Below are positions 8,187 to 17,771 of a DNA stretch of 64,000 bases, in pieces. Source of the DNA: Clostridium_AT radicumherbarum (GTDB lineage: Bacteria; Bacillota; Clostridia; Clostridiales; Clostridiaceae); assembly GCF_045310525.1 (NCBI RefSeq), contig NZ_JBJHZY010000005.1, positions 1 through 64,000 on the forward strand, given 5' to 3'. A program made the position numbers and the translations under genes. Numbering within the stretch: the stretch's first letter is position 1; each line of letters starts with the position of its first letter. The notes under the pieces were generated by a model. It searched no databases. It was not told the origin of the DNA and saw only the letters and a program-made list of their open reading frames with translations.

Positions 8187-10625
8187 ATGAAGCTTAATAA
8201 AGAAAAATTTAAATCTGATTATAAGAGAAAGTTAATGAACACTTTTGCAGAAAATATTGAAGATTCATCAAAGCTTCACAATTACTTTGCCCTAGGAGGC
8301 CTAGTACGTGACTATGTTACAGAAAATTGGGTAAGTACAAACAGCTATTATTTAAAAACTGGGGAAAAGCAGGTTTATTATTATTCTATGGAATTTCTAA
8401 TTGGGAGGCTTTTAGGCAGTAATCTTTTAAATCTAGGAATTAGAGAAATTTGCATGGATGGTCTTAAGGAACTTGGTATAGATTTAAATGATCTTGAAGA
8501 AATAGAACATGATGCAGGACTTGGTAATGGAGGTCTCGGAAGACTAGCTGCCTGTTTCTTAGATTCTATGGCTTCTATTGGCGTACCAGGCCATGGCTGT
8601 GGTATTAGATATAAACACGGTCTTTTTGAACAAAAGATAGTTAATGGATATCAGGTGGAAATTCCTGATTATTGGCTAAGAGAAGGTAATGTGTGGGAAA
8701 TAAGAAAAGAAAATAGAGCTGTGGAGGTTCATTTTGGCGGAAGCATAAAACCCGAATATATTAATGGCAGATTATCCTTCATTCATGAGAATTACGAGCC
8801 GGTTCGTGCTGTTCCCTACGATACTCCTGTGGTAGGTTTTCATAATAATATGGTAAATACCTTAAGACTTTGGAGTGCAGAGCCTTGCGAAAAAGAATTT
8901 GACTTTTCCACCTTTAGCCGAGGTGAATATGTAAAAGCCGAAGAATACAGGGCTTCCGTTGAATCAATTTCACAGATTTTATATCCTGATGACAGTAAAT
9001 TTGAAGGACGCTTGCTTAGGTTAAAGCAGCAATACTTCTTTGTTAGCGCAGGTCTTCAAAGTATAATCAGAAATTATAAAAAATCTGGCTCCCCAATAAA
9101 TGAGCTGTATAAGCATGTGGCAATTCACATTAATGATACACATCCTTCTGTTGCTGTTGCAGAACTTATGAGACTTTTAGTTGACATCGAGCTCTTACCT
9201 TGGGATGAAGCCTTTTATATAACTAAAAATACAATGGCTTATACAAATCATACAATTATGTCCGAGGCTCTTGAGAAATGGCCTATTGATATGTTTAAAA
9301 ATCTCCTTCCAAGAATTTATATGATAATTGAAGAAATAAATAGAAGATTTTGTGATGATTTAACTCAAAAGTATCCAAATCAGTGGGGAAAAATAAACAG
9401 CATGTCAATAATCCAAGATGGACTTGTAAAAATGGCTCATTTAGCTATAGTAGGCAGCCATTCTGTAAATGGCGTTGCCAATCTGCACACTGAAATATTA
9501 AAGCATCAAGAGCTTGCTAATTTTTATGACTTTTATCCTGAAAAATTCAACAATAAAACTAACGGAATAACTCACAGACGCTGGCTTATGAAAGCCAATC
9601 CAAATTTAAGCTCCTTAATTACAAATACTATTGGAGCTGCATGGATTAAGTCCCCTAAGGAATTAATTAAATTAGAAAAATATAGAAATGATAAAGCCCT
9701 TCAAAATAAAATTGCGGCAGTGAAAATGACTAATAAAATAGAGTTTACTGATGAAGTGAAAAATAAATATGGTATTAAAATTAATCCAAACTCAATATTT
9801 GATGTACAGGTTAAAAGGCTACATGCCTATAAAAGACAACTACTGAACCTTCTTCATATTATGTATTTATATAATAGCCTTAAGGAAAATCCGAATATAG
9901 ATTTTCTTCCTAGAACCTTTTTCTTAGGAGCAAAGGCTTCACCAAGCTACTCTTTAGCAAAACAAATAATTAAGCTTATTAACAGCGTGGCAAATTTAGT
10001 TAATAATGATCCAAGTATTAATAATAAGCTTAAAGTAATATTTTTAGAAAACTACAGCGTTTCACTAGCTGAAAAGGTAATTCCCTGTGCAGATGTAAGT
10101 GAACAGATTTCTACTGCCTCAAAAGAAGCCTCTGGAACTGGAAATATGAAATTTATGATGAATGGTGCTATAACAGTAGCAACTTTAGATGGTGCAAATG
10201 TTGAAATGAAGGATGAAGTTGGGGAGGACAACATTGTCATTTTTGGCTTAAGGGCCAATGAAGTTATAAGCTATAACAAATACGGCGGCTACTCCTCCTG
10301 GGATATATATAACAATGACCCTAGGATAAATAAAATATTAAATCAGCTAATAAACGGCTCCTTAGGAACCTCTCCTTCAGAATTCAAAGATGTTTATGAT
10401 TCACTGCTAATGTTTAATGATGAATATTTCGTGTTAAAAGACTTTGACGCCTATGTAAAAGCTCAGGAAAAGATAGATAGACTTTATAGAGATAAAGCAA
10501 AGTGGAATGAAATGTGTATAATGAATATTGCTCATTCAGGTACTTTTTCAAGTGATAATACAATTAGAGAATATTCAAGAGAGATTTGGGGTACTAGAGA
10601 ACAGGAGGGAATTCCTGCTCATTAA
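8187..10625 (+). CDS. glgP: Glycogen phosphorylase
   Basis: GlgP releases glucose-1-phosphate from glycogen by phosphorolysis (GT35). The PLP lysine is K655 within EASGTGNMKFMMNGA. Other family blocks are DAGLGNGGLGRLAACFLDS, THPSVAVAELMR and KTNGITHRRW. At 812 residues it is full length. ATG 8187 lies behind AGAGGAGGAAA. It provides the breakdown arm beside the synthetic glg genes. Confidence 0.95.
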   Translation: MKLNKEKFKSDYKRKLMNTFAENIEDSSKLHNYFALGGLVRDYVTENWVSTNSYYLKTGEKQVYYYSMEFLIGRLLGSNLLNLGIREICMDGLKELGIDLNDLEEIEHDAGLGNGGLGRLAACFLDSMASIGVPGHGCGIRYKHGLFEQKIVNGYQVEIPDYWLREGNVWEIRKENRAVEVHFGGSIKPEYINGRLSFIHENYEPVRAVPYDTPVVGFHNNMVNTLRLWSAEPCEKEFDFSTFSRGEYVKAEEYRASVESISQILYPDDSKFEGRLLRLKQQYFFVSAGLQSIIRNYKKSGSPINELYKHVAIHINDTHPSVAVAELMRLLVDIELLPWDEAFYITKNTMAYTNHTIMSEALEKWPIDMFKNLLPRIYMIIEEINRRFCDDLTQKYPNQWGKINSMSIIQDGLVKMAHLAIVGSHSVNGVANLHTEILKHQELANFYDFYPEKFNNKTNGITHRRWLMKANPNLSSLITNTIGAAWIKSPKELIKLEKYRNDKALQNKIAAVKMTNKIEFTDEVKNKYGIKINPNSIFDVQVKRLHAYKRQLLNLLHIMYLYNSLKENPNIDFLPRTFFLGAKASPSYSLAKQIIKLINSVANLVNNDPSINNKLKVIFLENYSVSLAEKVIPCADVSEQISTASKEASGTGNMKFMMNGAITVATLDGANVEMKDEVGEDNIVIFGLRANEVISYNKYGGYSSWDIYNNDPRINKILNQLINGSLGTSPSEFKDVYDSLLMFNDEYFVLKDFDAYVKAQEKIDRLYRDKAKWNEMCIMNIAHSGTFSSDNTIREYSREIWGTREQEGIPAH

Positions 10626-10655
10626 ATTAAAGTTTTTTCTTGGCCACTAGCTGAA

Positions 10656-10695
10656 AACGCGGAAAGGGGCTCATATTAAAGCTCCCCTCCCGCAT
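10656..10695. terminator. Convergent terminator between glgP and S1
   Basis: An imperfect GC-rich stem (GCGGAAAGGGGCT with AGCTCCCCTCCCGC) is followed by ATTTTTATT. It can end both the rightward glgP transcript and the leftward S1 transcript. Confidence 0.7.
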
Positions 10696-10729
10696 TTTTA
10701 TTACCTAAATAAGTAACCAATATAATATT

Positions 10730-11911
10730 TTATTCTTCAAATTTAAAATTCTTAAACTTATCCTTTAAAAGATCTCCTAATGTTAATCCTTCTGATTTAT
10801 CTCCTAAGAAATCCTTGATTTCTTCTCTTTCAGCGCTATTTTTTGCTTCTCTTATGCTTAAACCAAGTCTTTGATTTTTTGAATCTATTTCAAGAATCTT
10901 AACCTTAACCTTGTCTCCTACATTTAAAACAGCTGAAGCCTTCGATACTCTTTCTTCTGCTATTTCAGAGTTCCTTACAAGACCATCTATTCCTTCTCCA
11001 ATTTCTACAAAAGCTCCAAAGTCAGTAAGTCTAACCACAGTTCCTTGTACTATGTCATTTACCTTAAACATAGATGAGACCTTATTCCATGGGTCCTCTG
11101 TAACTTCTTTAAGTCCTAGAGAAATTCTATCCTTAGATTTATCGAAGTCAATAACGTAAACTTCAACCTTATCGCCTACTGAAACCACTTCAGCTGGATC
11201 TAAAACTCTTTTCCAAGAAAGATCTGAAATATGTATAAGTCCGTCTATACCTCCTAGGTCCACAAAAGCACCAAATTTAGCAAGTCTAGTTACTATTCCT
11301 GTTCTCTTTTCTCCCTTTTTAAGTGAAGCCCATACTTCTTGCTTTTTAACTTCAGCCTCTGCTTTTAGAGCTTCTTTTCTAGAAAGTACAACTTTCTTCT
11401 TATCCCTATCAAGTTCAACTACTCTAACTGTTAAGGTCTTTCCTACAAAATCCTTTAAATCATCAACATACTTTAAAGATAGCTGTGATGCTGGTATGAA
11501 GGCTCTTACACCTTTTATATTTGCAGTAACTCCACCTTTAACAACTTCATTAACCTTAACTTCAATTGTTTTTCCTTCATTAAGAGATTCCTCAAATTCA
11601 TCCCAAACCTTGTGTTCTTCTGCTTTTATTTTAGATAATGCCACATTTCCTTCTCCGTCGTTTACCTGAAGTATATAAACATATATTTCGTCTCCAGGCT
11701 TTACTATATCCTTTGGGTTAACTGCTTCGTCATAGGAGAGTTCTTCCCTACTTATAACTCCATCAGCCATGTAGCCTATATTAACAAAAACTGCATCATC
11801 AGAAGCAGAAATGACTGTTCCTTTAACTACATCACCACTATTAATTCTCTTTAAAGAATCACCTAGAGCTTCCATAAAATCTTGCATTGAAACTTCTTCA
11901 TTATTATCCAT
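10730..11911 (-). CDS. rpsA: Ribosomal protein S1 (four S1 domains)
   Basis: S1 binds mRNA on the 30S subunit. Four S1 domains lie at about 26-95, 113-179, 200-268 and 285-354. The third and fourth carry the best FGAFV (D/E) and DGL(I/V) cores. At 393 residues it is the short Firmicute form. ATG 11911 behind AGAGGAGGC is chosen over an upstream in-frame ATG at 11968. It stands alone, not fused to ispH as in some clostridia. Confidence 0.9.
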   Translation of the reverse strand: MDNNEEVSMQDFMEALGDSLKRINSGDVVKGTVISASDDAVFVNIGYMADGVISREELSYDEAVNPKDIVKPGDEIYVYILQVNDGEGNVALSKIKAEEHKVWDEFEESLNEGKTIEVKVNEVVKGGVTANIKGVRAFIPASQLSLKYVDDLKDFVGKTLTVRVVELDRDKKKVVLSRKEALKAEAEVKKQEVWASLKKGEKRTGIVTRLAKFGAFVDLGGIDGLIHISDLSWKRVLDPAEVVSVGDKVEVYVIDFDKSKDRISLGLKEVTEDPWNKVSSMFKVNDIVQGTVVRLTDFGAFVEIGEGIDGLVRNSEIAEERVSKASAVLNVGDKVKVKILEIDSKNQRLGLSIREAKNSAEREEIKDFLGDKSEGLTLGDLLKDKFKNFKFEE

Positions 11912-12030
11912 AGCATAAATGCCTCCTCTTATAGCTTCAAAATAATCCCAATGTTTTAATATTAGCATAAATTATATTTTTTATAAAGAAAAATAAATAT
12001 TTTTATAACAGAGTCAGCTTAGTTAGTTCA

Positions 12031-12576
12031 CTATAGTTCTACTTCTATATTTTCTCTTTCTGATTTTGAGGTTTCAAAATAATTTTCTTCTTTGAAATTG
12101 AATATAGAAGCTATAATGTTTGATGGGAAGCTCTGTACATAGTTATTATAATTCATAACCGTATCACTGTAGAACTGTCTTGAAAAGCTTATTTTGTTCT
12201 CTGTTTCAATAAGCTGATTTTGCAAAGATTTATAACTTTCACTAGCTTTTAGATTTGGATACCTTTCAACCACTACAGCTAATCTACTTAGCACTTGTGT
12301 AAGTTCTCCATTGGCCTTTATAGCTTCTTCTGGTGAGTTTGCCTTCATAAATTTACTTCTCGCTTCTACTACCTTTTGAAGCGTTTCTGCTTCATATTGT
12401 GTATAGCCTTTTACAGTGTTAACTAAGTTTGGAATCAAGTCAAACCTTCTTTTTAGCTGTATATCCATTTGAGACCAGCAGTCTTTTACCTTATTTCTTC
12501 TGCTAATAAGTCCGTTATAGCCTGATATAATATATAATATCAATAATGCCAAAATGCCTAAAACAACATAAATCAT
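12031..12576 (-). CDS. LemA family membrane protein
   Basis: This 181-residue protein has one N-terminal transmembrane helix (about 2-20) followed by a helical coiled domain with the family blocks RRFDLIPNLV, VVERYPNLKA and RQFYSDTVMNYNN. Start ATG 12576 follows AAGGAGGAAG. It lies 30 bases after a DUF2207 gene, the usual LemA/DUF2207 pairing. The role is not established; an envelope function is inferred from membrane location and partner. Confidence 0.9.
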   Translation of the reverse strand: MIYVVLGILALLILYIISGYNGLISRRNKVKDCWSQMDIQLKRRFDLIPNLVNTVKGYTQYEAETLQKVVEARSKFMKANSPEEAIKANGELTQVLSRLAVVVERYPNLKASESYKSLQNQLIETENKISFSRQFYSDTVMNYNNYVQSFPSNIIASIFNFKEENYFETSKSERENIEVEL

Positions 12577-12606
12577 AATCTTCCTCCTTGTAAATAACTT
12601 TGATTA

Positions 12607-14445
12607 TTAAAAACCTCCGAAACCTCCGCCCCCGTCTCCGCCGCCACTGAAACCGCCGCTGTCTCCACCACCAAAGCCACCTCCTGTAAAGCCACCTCCA
12701 TCACCAGATCCTGAGGAGTTAGAAGAATTAGCTATAGCCATGGCTGAGTCAGTTAAATCTGTAAAGGTGGTTGTGATATCCTGAATTTGATTGAATATAT
12801 TTCCTCCATCATTAGTAAAGTGAGAGTAATATAAAAATGTTAGCATATTTAAATCATATCCATATTGATACATTTCACCTTCAGTGATAACTATAGTAAG
12901 CTGCTCTAGTACCCTTTGTGCCACACCTAAAGAAATTGCATAAACTAAAAAGTGTTCCCATAAAACTAAGGAAGGTGGCTCTGCATCCTTTAAATTGCTG
13001 AAATCCTGCAGAAAATTTTTAAAGGCCTTCCATCTTGCATATTGATTTGAGCCATATATACTTCTATGTCTAAAATTTAGTACCCCACTATATTCAAAAA
13101 AATTATATGCTTCTGAATCCTCCTTAACTAATGAACACCATATGTTATATTTGTTTCTAAATTCAATAGCAGCTCCGGTCTTACTTGTTACTTCTTTAAT
13201 GCTGCTAAATGCTATGCTGTTTCCATCTCCTAGATCATTTAAAAGCCAATCCATAAGAAATTCTTCATGCGCTAGTAATGAATTATCAGGACTTTTTAGT
13301 CTATAAACAACATAGTCAGTTACTTCTTTCTTCCCAAATAATTTTTTCTTTTGTATTTTTAAGACATCAAGTTTTAAATACTTTTTTCTTATTAGATTCA
13401 TAAGTGTTGCTGTTATATCTCTATTACTTACACTGTTATAGTAAAGAACACTCATTACCGCAGGTGAATAATCTCCAGGCAGCTCTCTATAATACTTACC
13501 ATCAAAATCCGGAGCAGGATCACTTCCATATTTATTCTTTAAGTAAACCCATAAAGAAATACCTCCACCTATTAAAATAAATACAAGAATACCTCCAAGG
13601 CTATTATTAGCCTCCTCCTTATATGGCAGTTTTAGAGGAAAGTTGTTATAGCTTCCATTATGCACTTGATTTCTTGCCTCTTCCCGTGCTTTATTGGCTT
13701 CGTCAGCTAGTAATGCCTCTTCGCTTAATATTTTATTTAAGGCTTCTTCTGCATATACTCTTTTCGCACCAGGAATTAATTGGGGAGGAAACAGTAATCT
13801 GGCCTCTACATATCTTCCTTCAGGAAGGTTATTTATAGTTAAATTTACTGTTCTATTATCTAAAATTGAGGAATTCCCAGTTAAAGGGCCATGAGCAAAA
13901 ACTTTTATGTCTTCTTTTTTAGCTTCCGCTGGCAATTCTATACTTATAGAGGTTTCACTGATAGGTGTCTTGTTTTCATTTCCTATGAACTTCCAATATA
14001 ACTCACCAGTATCACTATATTTTTTTGCCGCATTTTTAATATTGTAGGATATTTTAAAACTTCTATCCATATTTGAAGAGGGCACATAGATCCAAAGCAT
14101 AATAGCCTCACTTGATTTAGGTTCCAATGTATATACATCGCTGCTGCCTTTAACAGCTGAGCTTGTCATTCTATAATTTTTTCCACCTTCATTAACAATT
14201 AAATTATCTAAAGAGGTTCCTTCTGGAAAAAGTATTTCCTTTGTTACTCCATTAAAGCTTCCATTAAAGGTAAAGTCCACATTTTCTTCAACCTTCATAT
14301 CTCCATTACTTAACACTTCGGCATTTACAATATATCTATTAATCAATAAAGATGAATTATCAGCTTTTACTTTAAAATTAGGACTTATTAGGGTTGTACA
14401 TATAAATAAAATACTGAATAAAAAAAATGCTAATTTATTCTTCAT
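12607..14445 (-). CDS. DUF2207 membrane protein with glycine-rich tail
   Basis: This 612-residue protein has a signal peptide (about 5-28), an extracellular beta-rich DUF2207 domain, a transmembrane helix near 280-300, a cytoplasmic domain, and a C-terminal tail of GGGF repeats over the last 30 residues. ATG 14445 behind GGAGGTAAT is chosen over an in-frame codon 11 residues earlier. It is probably cotranscribed with the LemA gene. Such tails are typical of the family. Function is unknown. Confidence 0.85.
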   Translation of the reverse strand: MKNKLAFFLFSILFICTTLISPNFKVKADNSSLLINRYIVNAEVLSNGDMKVEENVDFTFNGSFNGVTKEILFPEGTSLDNLIVNEGGKNYRMTSSAVKGSSDVYTLEPKSSEAIMLWIYVPSSNMDRSFKISYNIKNAAKKYSDTGELYWKFIGNENKTPISETSISIELPAEAKKEDIKVFAHGPLTGNSSILDNRTVNLTINNLPEGRYVEARLLFPPQLIPGAKRVYAEEALNKILSEEALLADEANKAREEARNQVHNGSYNNFPLKLPYKEEANNSLGGILVFILIGGGISLWVYLKNKYGSDPAPDFDGKYYRELPGDYSPAVMSVLYYNSVSNRDITATLMNLIRKKYLKLDVLKIQKKKLFGKKEVTDYVVYRLKSPDNSLLAHEEFLMDWLLNDLGDGNSIAFSSIKEVTSKTGAAIEFRNKYNIWCSLVKEDSEAYNFFEYSGVLNFRHRSIYGSNQYARWKAFKNFLQDFSNLKDAEPPSLVLWEHFLVYAISLGVAQRVLEQLTIVITEGEMYQYGYDLNMLTFLYYSHFTNDGGNIFNQIQDITTTFTDLTDSAMAIANSSNSSGSGDGGGFTGGGFGGGDSGGFSGGGDGGGGFGGF

Positions 14446-14638
14446 TATTACCTCCACATGAATTAGATAACAACACAACTTCCATTCACCAAATTTTAAC
14501 TTTATAGCAATATTATACTATGTTTATTTATTGTATTCCATGATTAAAAAATAACTTTTTGCTATGCTATTTAAAGCTCGCCAAATTTTTCTAATGAAAT
14601 TCTAATAATTCATTAATTCTTAACTAATATATCTTGCC

Positions 14639-14760
14639 TATAATAAAACTATAGATAAAATAAAAATTTTAGGAGGTTAAAGTCCTAAATGGACTTTAAC
14701 GAGTAATTTGCGAGCGGGAGCGAGTGATCTTAAATTACTCAGTGTTCCGACTAGGAGGAG
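14639..14760 (+). promoter_or_regulatory. Structured leader, copy 1 (upstream of the DUF4342 gene)
   Basis: After a TATAAT box (14639-14644) the leader has stem 1 (TTAAAGTCC / GGACTTTAA, 14679-14700), then AACG, then stem 2 (GAGTAATTT / AAATTACTC) enclosing a G-rich insert. CAGTGTTCCGAC follows, just before an AGGAGGAGG ribosome binding site. The same order and consensus recur at 53461-53521 with compensatory base changes, so this is probably a cis-regulatory RNA. The ligand or regulator is unknown. Confidence 0.6.
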
Positions 14761-14769
14761 GAAATTATA

Positions 14770-15243
14770 ATGTCAGTAAGTTTAGAAAAAATTGATGAAT
14801 TAAGGAAAAGAGCAAATGTAAGTTATGAAGCAGCAAAGGATGCATTAGAAAAATGTAATGACGATTTAGTTGAGGCACTTATTTACTTAGAGAAGCAAAA
14901 TATGGTGAACCCACAGCAAAGTACTGAGAGAAAAAACTCCTTTTGGGAAACTGTTAAAAAAATAATTAGAAAAGGAAACAGAACAAAGCTAATAATTAAG
15001 AAACATGAAAATATTGTCTTGAGTATGCCAGTTACACCAGCAGTTATTATAACTATTATTGCACCTTACTTTACACTTATTGTTTTATTGATAGTTTTAT
15101 TAACAGGTCATAGAATAAAATTCCAAGGACCTAAGGGAGACTGTACTCAAGTAAATGAGGTACTGAATAAGGTGGCCGACACTGTAGATTCTACTAAAAG
15201 AAAACTAACTGAAGATGATAGCTGTACTTCAAGTAATAATTAA
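14770..15243 (+). CDS. UBA-like / DUF4342 protein
   Basis: This 157-residue protein starts with a UBA/EF-Ts-N-like helical domain (about 4-43, IDELRKRANVSYEAAKDALE). A basic linker follows and then a DUF4342-type region with a hydrophobic helix at about 93-114. The family is common in clostridia and not characterised; it is not EF-Ts because the rest of that protein is missing. The start follows AGGAGGAGGAAA. It is monocistronic, with its own terminator. Confidence 0.8.
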   Translation: MSVSLEKIDELRKRANVSYEAAKDALEKCNDDLVEALIYLEKQNMVNPQQSTERKNSFWETVKKIIRKGNRTKLIIKKHENIVLSMPVTPAVIITIIAPYFTLIVLLIVLLTGHRIKFQGPKGDCTQVNEVLNKVADTVDSTKRKLTEDDSCTSSNN

Positions 15244-15252
15244 TTTTGAATA

Positions 15253-15284
15253 AATAGGCACGAAGCAGTTCGTGCCTATTTATT
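15253..15284 (+). terminator. Terminator after the DUF4342 gene
   Basis: AATAGGCACGAA and TTCGTGCCTATT form a 12-bp stem with a GCAG loop, followed by TATTTATAG. Confidence 0.85.
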
Positions 15285-15340
15285 TATAGTAAATATTTTT
15301 TATAATACAGTTGTAATATAAATTAGCAATATGTAAACTT

Positions 15341-15394
15341 AATTTATGCAGCGATAATTAGTAGATTTGTCCTTCTTTTTCTTGCTGCATAATT
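15341..15394 (+). repeat. Long-loop hairpin upstream of the two-component genes
   Basis: AATTTATGCAGC and GCTGCATAATT are arms around a pyrimidine-rich loop of about 31 bases. It would lie in the leader of the response regulator gene. Confidence 0.3.
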
Positions 15395-15429
15395 AAAGTT
15401 ATGTTTATAGATTAAGGTGGTGGTAGAGC

Positions 15430-16122
15430 TTGGCTAGTCAAAAAATACTTATAATTGAAGATGAAATAAAAATAGCCAGATTTATTGAGCTGGAGCTCCA
15501 ATATGAAGGCTATGAAGTTTCCCAATGCCATGATGGAAGAGAAGGACTTAACAGGGCCCTTGAAGGGAATTTTGATTTAATAATTCTTGATATTATGCTT
15601 CCTTCGCTTAATGGAATAGAGGTATTAAGAAGGCTTAGGCAAAATTCAGAAGTACCTGTCATAATGCTTACTGCTAAAGATGATATTATGGATAAAGTAA
15701 TGGGGCTGGATACAGGAGCAAATGATTATATGACAAAACCTTTTGCTATAGAAGAGCTTCTGGCCAGAATTAGAACAGCGCTAAGAAAGAAAAAAACTGA
15801 ACCCATTAATTCCAAAACCATGGAACTTGAAAAATTATGTATTAATCTAGAAAACTATACTGTAACTTATGATAATAATATTATAGATTTAACTAAAAAA
15901 GAATTTGACCTATTAAAATATCTTATAGAAAACAAAGATATAGTGCTGACTAGAGATAAAATACTTGAGGCTGTTTGGGACTTTGATTACTATGGCGATA
16001 CTAATGTTGTAGATGTTTATATTAGATATTTAAGAAGTAAGATTGATGATAAATATAATAAAAAGTTTATTCACACCATTCGAGGGGTGGGATATATGAT
16101 AAAAAATGATAAAGAAAAATAA
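15430..16122 (+). CDS. OmpR-family response regulator
   Basis: This 230-residue regulator has a receiver domain (about 1-115) with the acidic pair IIEDE, phosphoacceptor Asp in LIILDIMLPSLNG and Lys in MTKPF. A winged-helix DNA-binding domain of the Trans_Reg_C type ends in RGVGYMI. TTG 15430 follows AAGGTGGTGG. The next gene, a histidine kinase, starts 17 bases before its stop, so the two are coupled. Target genes are not apparent. Confidence 0.93.
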   Translation: MASQKILIIEDEIKIARFIELELQYEGYEVSQCHDGREGLNRALEGNFDLIILDIMLPSLNGIEVLRRLRQNSEVPVIMLTAKDDIMDKVMGLDTGANDYMTKPFAIEELLARIRTALRKKKTEPINSKTMELEKLCINLENYTVTYDNNIIDLTKKEFDLLKYLIENKDIVLTRDKILEAVWDFDYYGDTNVVDVYIRYLRSKIDDKYNKKFIHTIRGVGYMIKNDKEK

Positions 16123-17323
16123 AAACTTAAAAGAGCGAAATTTATTCTTTTCAGAAATTTTAAAGATATTAAAATTTACTTTGGCGGCAGTTCCCAAGCT
16201 TTTTAACTATGTTATAAATAAACTGAGATTCTCAATTAGCTTTAAAATTACTACCTTCTATGCTTTCATCTTTTCCTTCTTTTTGCTGTTATCAAATATA
16301 GCAGTAGTTTCAGGATTTATATACTTTATTCAAAAACATGCCGACAATATAAGAACGGACCAGGGCTTATTATATATTGAATTTACTAAGAATACTATAG
16401 AGGTTAATAATTACATTGGTATCATAGTTTTGGTGATTTTATCAACTGATTTGTTGTTTCTTATGATTATTTTGGGGATTGGATCAAAAATGAGTAAAAA
16501 ATTACTGCTCCCAGTTAAAAAAATGACTGATGCAGTTAAAAATATATCACTTCAGAATATGAATACTAGATTAAACATAAGTGGTTCAAAGGATGAGCTT
16601 AAGGATTTGGCAATAACCTTTAACCAAATGCTAGATAGATTGCAGGACTCTTATGAAATACAAAACAGATTTGTTTCTGATGCTTCCCATGAACTTAGAA
16701 CACCAATAGCTGTAATCCAAGGCTATGCCAATCTTCTAGATAGGTGGGGCAAGGAAGATAAGGCGGTTCTTGATGAGTCAGTTACTGCCATAAAGTCTGA
16801 AGCTGAAAATATGAAGAATTTAATTGAACAACTCCTATTTCTTGCCCGTAGTGATAAAAACACCCAAAAGATAGAAATGTCAGAATTTCAAGTAAAAGAA
16901 GTAATAGATGAGGTCATTAAAGAAACAAAAATGATTGATAGTACCCATAATATAATTAATGAAAAAAATGAGCAATTAAAAATAGTTGCAGACAAAAATC
17001 TGCTTAAACAAGCACTTCGGATTTTTATAGATAACAGCATAAAATATACTCCAGAAGGAGGAAATATTAAGTTAAATTCATATTCTAAAGGCGGGAGTCT
17101 AGTTATAGAAATTGATGACACAGGTATTGGTATTTCAAAGGAGGACCTGCCTCACATTTTTGATAGATTTTACAGAGCTGATAAATCAAGAACCAAGGAA
17201 TCTGGTGGCACCGGTTTAGGATTATCAATAGCTAAATGGATTATCTTAAAACACAAGGGCAGTGTAGAGGTACAGAGCAGACCTCATTACGGAACTAAAA
17301 TAAGTTTAAGGATCCCGATATAG
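16106..17323 (+). CDS. Sensor histidine kinase
   Basis: This 405-residue kinase has two transmembrane helices (about 50-73 and 100-125), a short extracellular loop, HAMP, HisKA with SDASHELRTPIAVIQ, and HATPase_c with DNSIKYTPEGG, DDTGIGI and GTGLGLSIAKW. It phosphorylates the adjacent regulator. It overlaps that gene by 17 bases and has no strong ribosome binding site of its own. The sensed signal is unknown; the extracellular loop of about 30 residues is too small for a large ligand domain. Confidence 0.92.
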   Translation: MIKKNKNLKERNLFFSEILKILKFTLAAVPKLFNYVINKLRFSISFKITTFYAFIFSFFLLLSNIAVVSGFIYFIQKHADNIRTDQGLLYIEFTKNTIEVNNYIGIIVLVILSTDLLFLMIILGIGSKMSKKLLLPVKKMTDAVKNISLQNMNTRLNISGSKDELKDLAITFNQMLDRLQDSYEIQNRFVSDASHELRTPIAVIQGYANLLDRWGKEDKAVLDESVTAIKSEAENMKNLIEQLLFLARSDKNTQKIEMSEFQVKEVIDEVIKETKMIDSTHNIINEKNEQLKIVADKNLLKQALRIFIDNSIKYTPEGGNIKLNSYSKGGSLVIEIDDTGIGISKEDLPHIFDRFYRADKSRTKESGGTGLGLSIAKWIILKHKGSVEVQSRPHYGTKISLRIPI

Positions 17324-17330
17324 CAAAACA

Positions 17331-17370
17331 AAACAGGCTTATACCCATATGGGCTATTAAGCCTGTTTTA
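17331..17370 (+). terminator. Terminator after the histidine kinase
   Basis: AAACAGGCTTA and TAAGCCTGTTT are 11-base arms followed by TTA. A smaller ACCCATATGGGC palindrome lies in the loop. Confidence 0.75.
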
Positions 17371-17386
17371 ATGGAAAGGGGGAACC

Positions 17387-17440
17387 TTGTTAGCATTAGA
17401 AAAGAATATCTCTAAATTATTAAAATTGACACTTTCTTAA
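17387..17440 (+). CDS. Possible 17-residue peptide
   Basis: A TTG start lies 4 bases after GAAAGGGGG and opens a short reading frame for MLALEKNISKLLKLTLS, which could form an amphipathic helix. A small inverted repeat (AAGGG...CCCTT, 17439-17457) follows at once. No promoter is obvious because a terminator lies just upstream. This may be chance; it is recorded because it sits beside the agr island. Confidence 0.2.
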   Translation: MLALEKNISKLLKLTLS

Positions 17441-17461
17441 GGGGAAATTTTCCCTTGCTAC

Positions 17462-17528
17462 ATTTCACGACTAAAAAAGGCCATTTTACGATATATCTAT
17501 TGTTTCTCATAATAGTGCATAGTATAGT
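17462..17528 (+). promoter_or_regulatory. LytTR-site promoter for small membrane protein 1
   Basis: ATTTCACGAC (17462-17471) and ATTTTACGAT (17483-17492) are direct repeats 21 bp apart, the layout expected for a LytTR dimer. A TTGTTT -35 box (17500-17505), a 17-base spacer and a TATAGT -10 box (17523-17528) follow. The distance from the second repeat to the -10 box is 30 bases, the same as at the agrD promoter. Confidence 0.7.
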
Positions 17529-17585
17529 CGAATTATAGAAACTTTTACTTTAATTTAATTAAATTGTAGAATGGAGCTGTGCATT

Positions 17586-17759
17586 ATGAACGAAAAAGGC
17601 TTCCGCGGTATCATGATTAGATTATTATTGTTTTTCATATTATCATTAATAGTAATTGAGCATATTTATGAGTCAAAGCTCTGGATAATCTTTTTTATTG
17701 TTTTGTTAATAACATTCATATTTTCCACATTAATAGCTTTTAAAAATCTAAATCGATAG
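17586..17759 (+). CDS. Small two-helix membrane protein 1 of the agr island
   Basis: This 57-residue protein is almost entirely two hydrophobic helices (about 9-26 and 32-51) with basic ends (N-terminal KGFR, C-terminal KNLNR). I do not recognise a family. ATG 17586 is chosen because GGAGCTG lies 8 bases upstream; an in-frame ATG at 17571 has no such site. It lies directly behind a promoter with paired LytTR sites and converges with the second small gene, so AgrA control is inferred. An immunity protein, membrane-active peptide or signalling accessory are all possible. Confidence 0.6.
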   Translation: MNEKGFRGIMIRLLLFFILSLIVIEHIYESKLWIIFFIVLLITFIFSTLIAFKNLNR

Positions 17760-17771
17760 TTTTATTAATTA

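Noticed and set aside
14770..15243. Elongation factor Ts
   Set aside because: Only the UBA-like N-terminal domain matches; the rest is a DUF4342 membrane segment.
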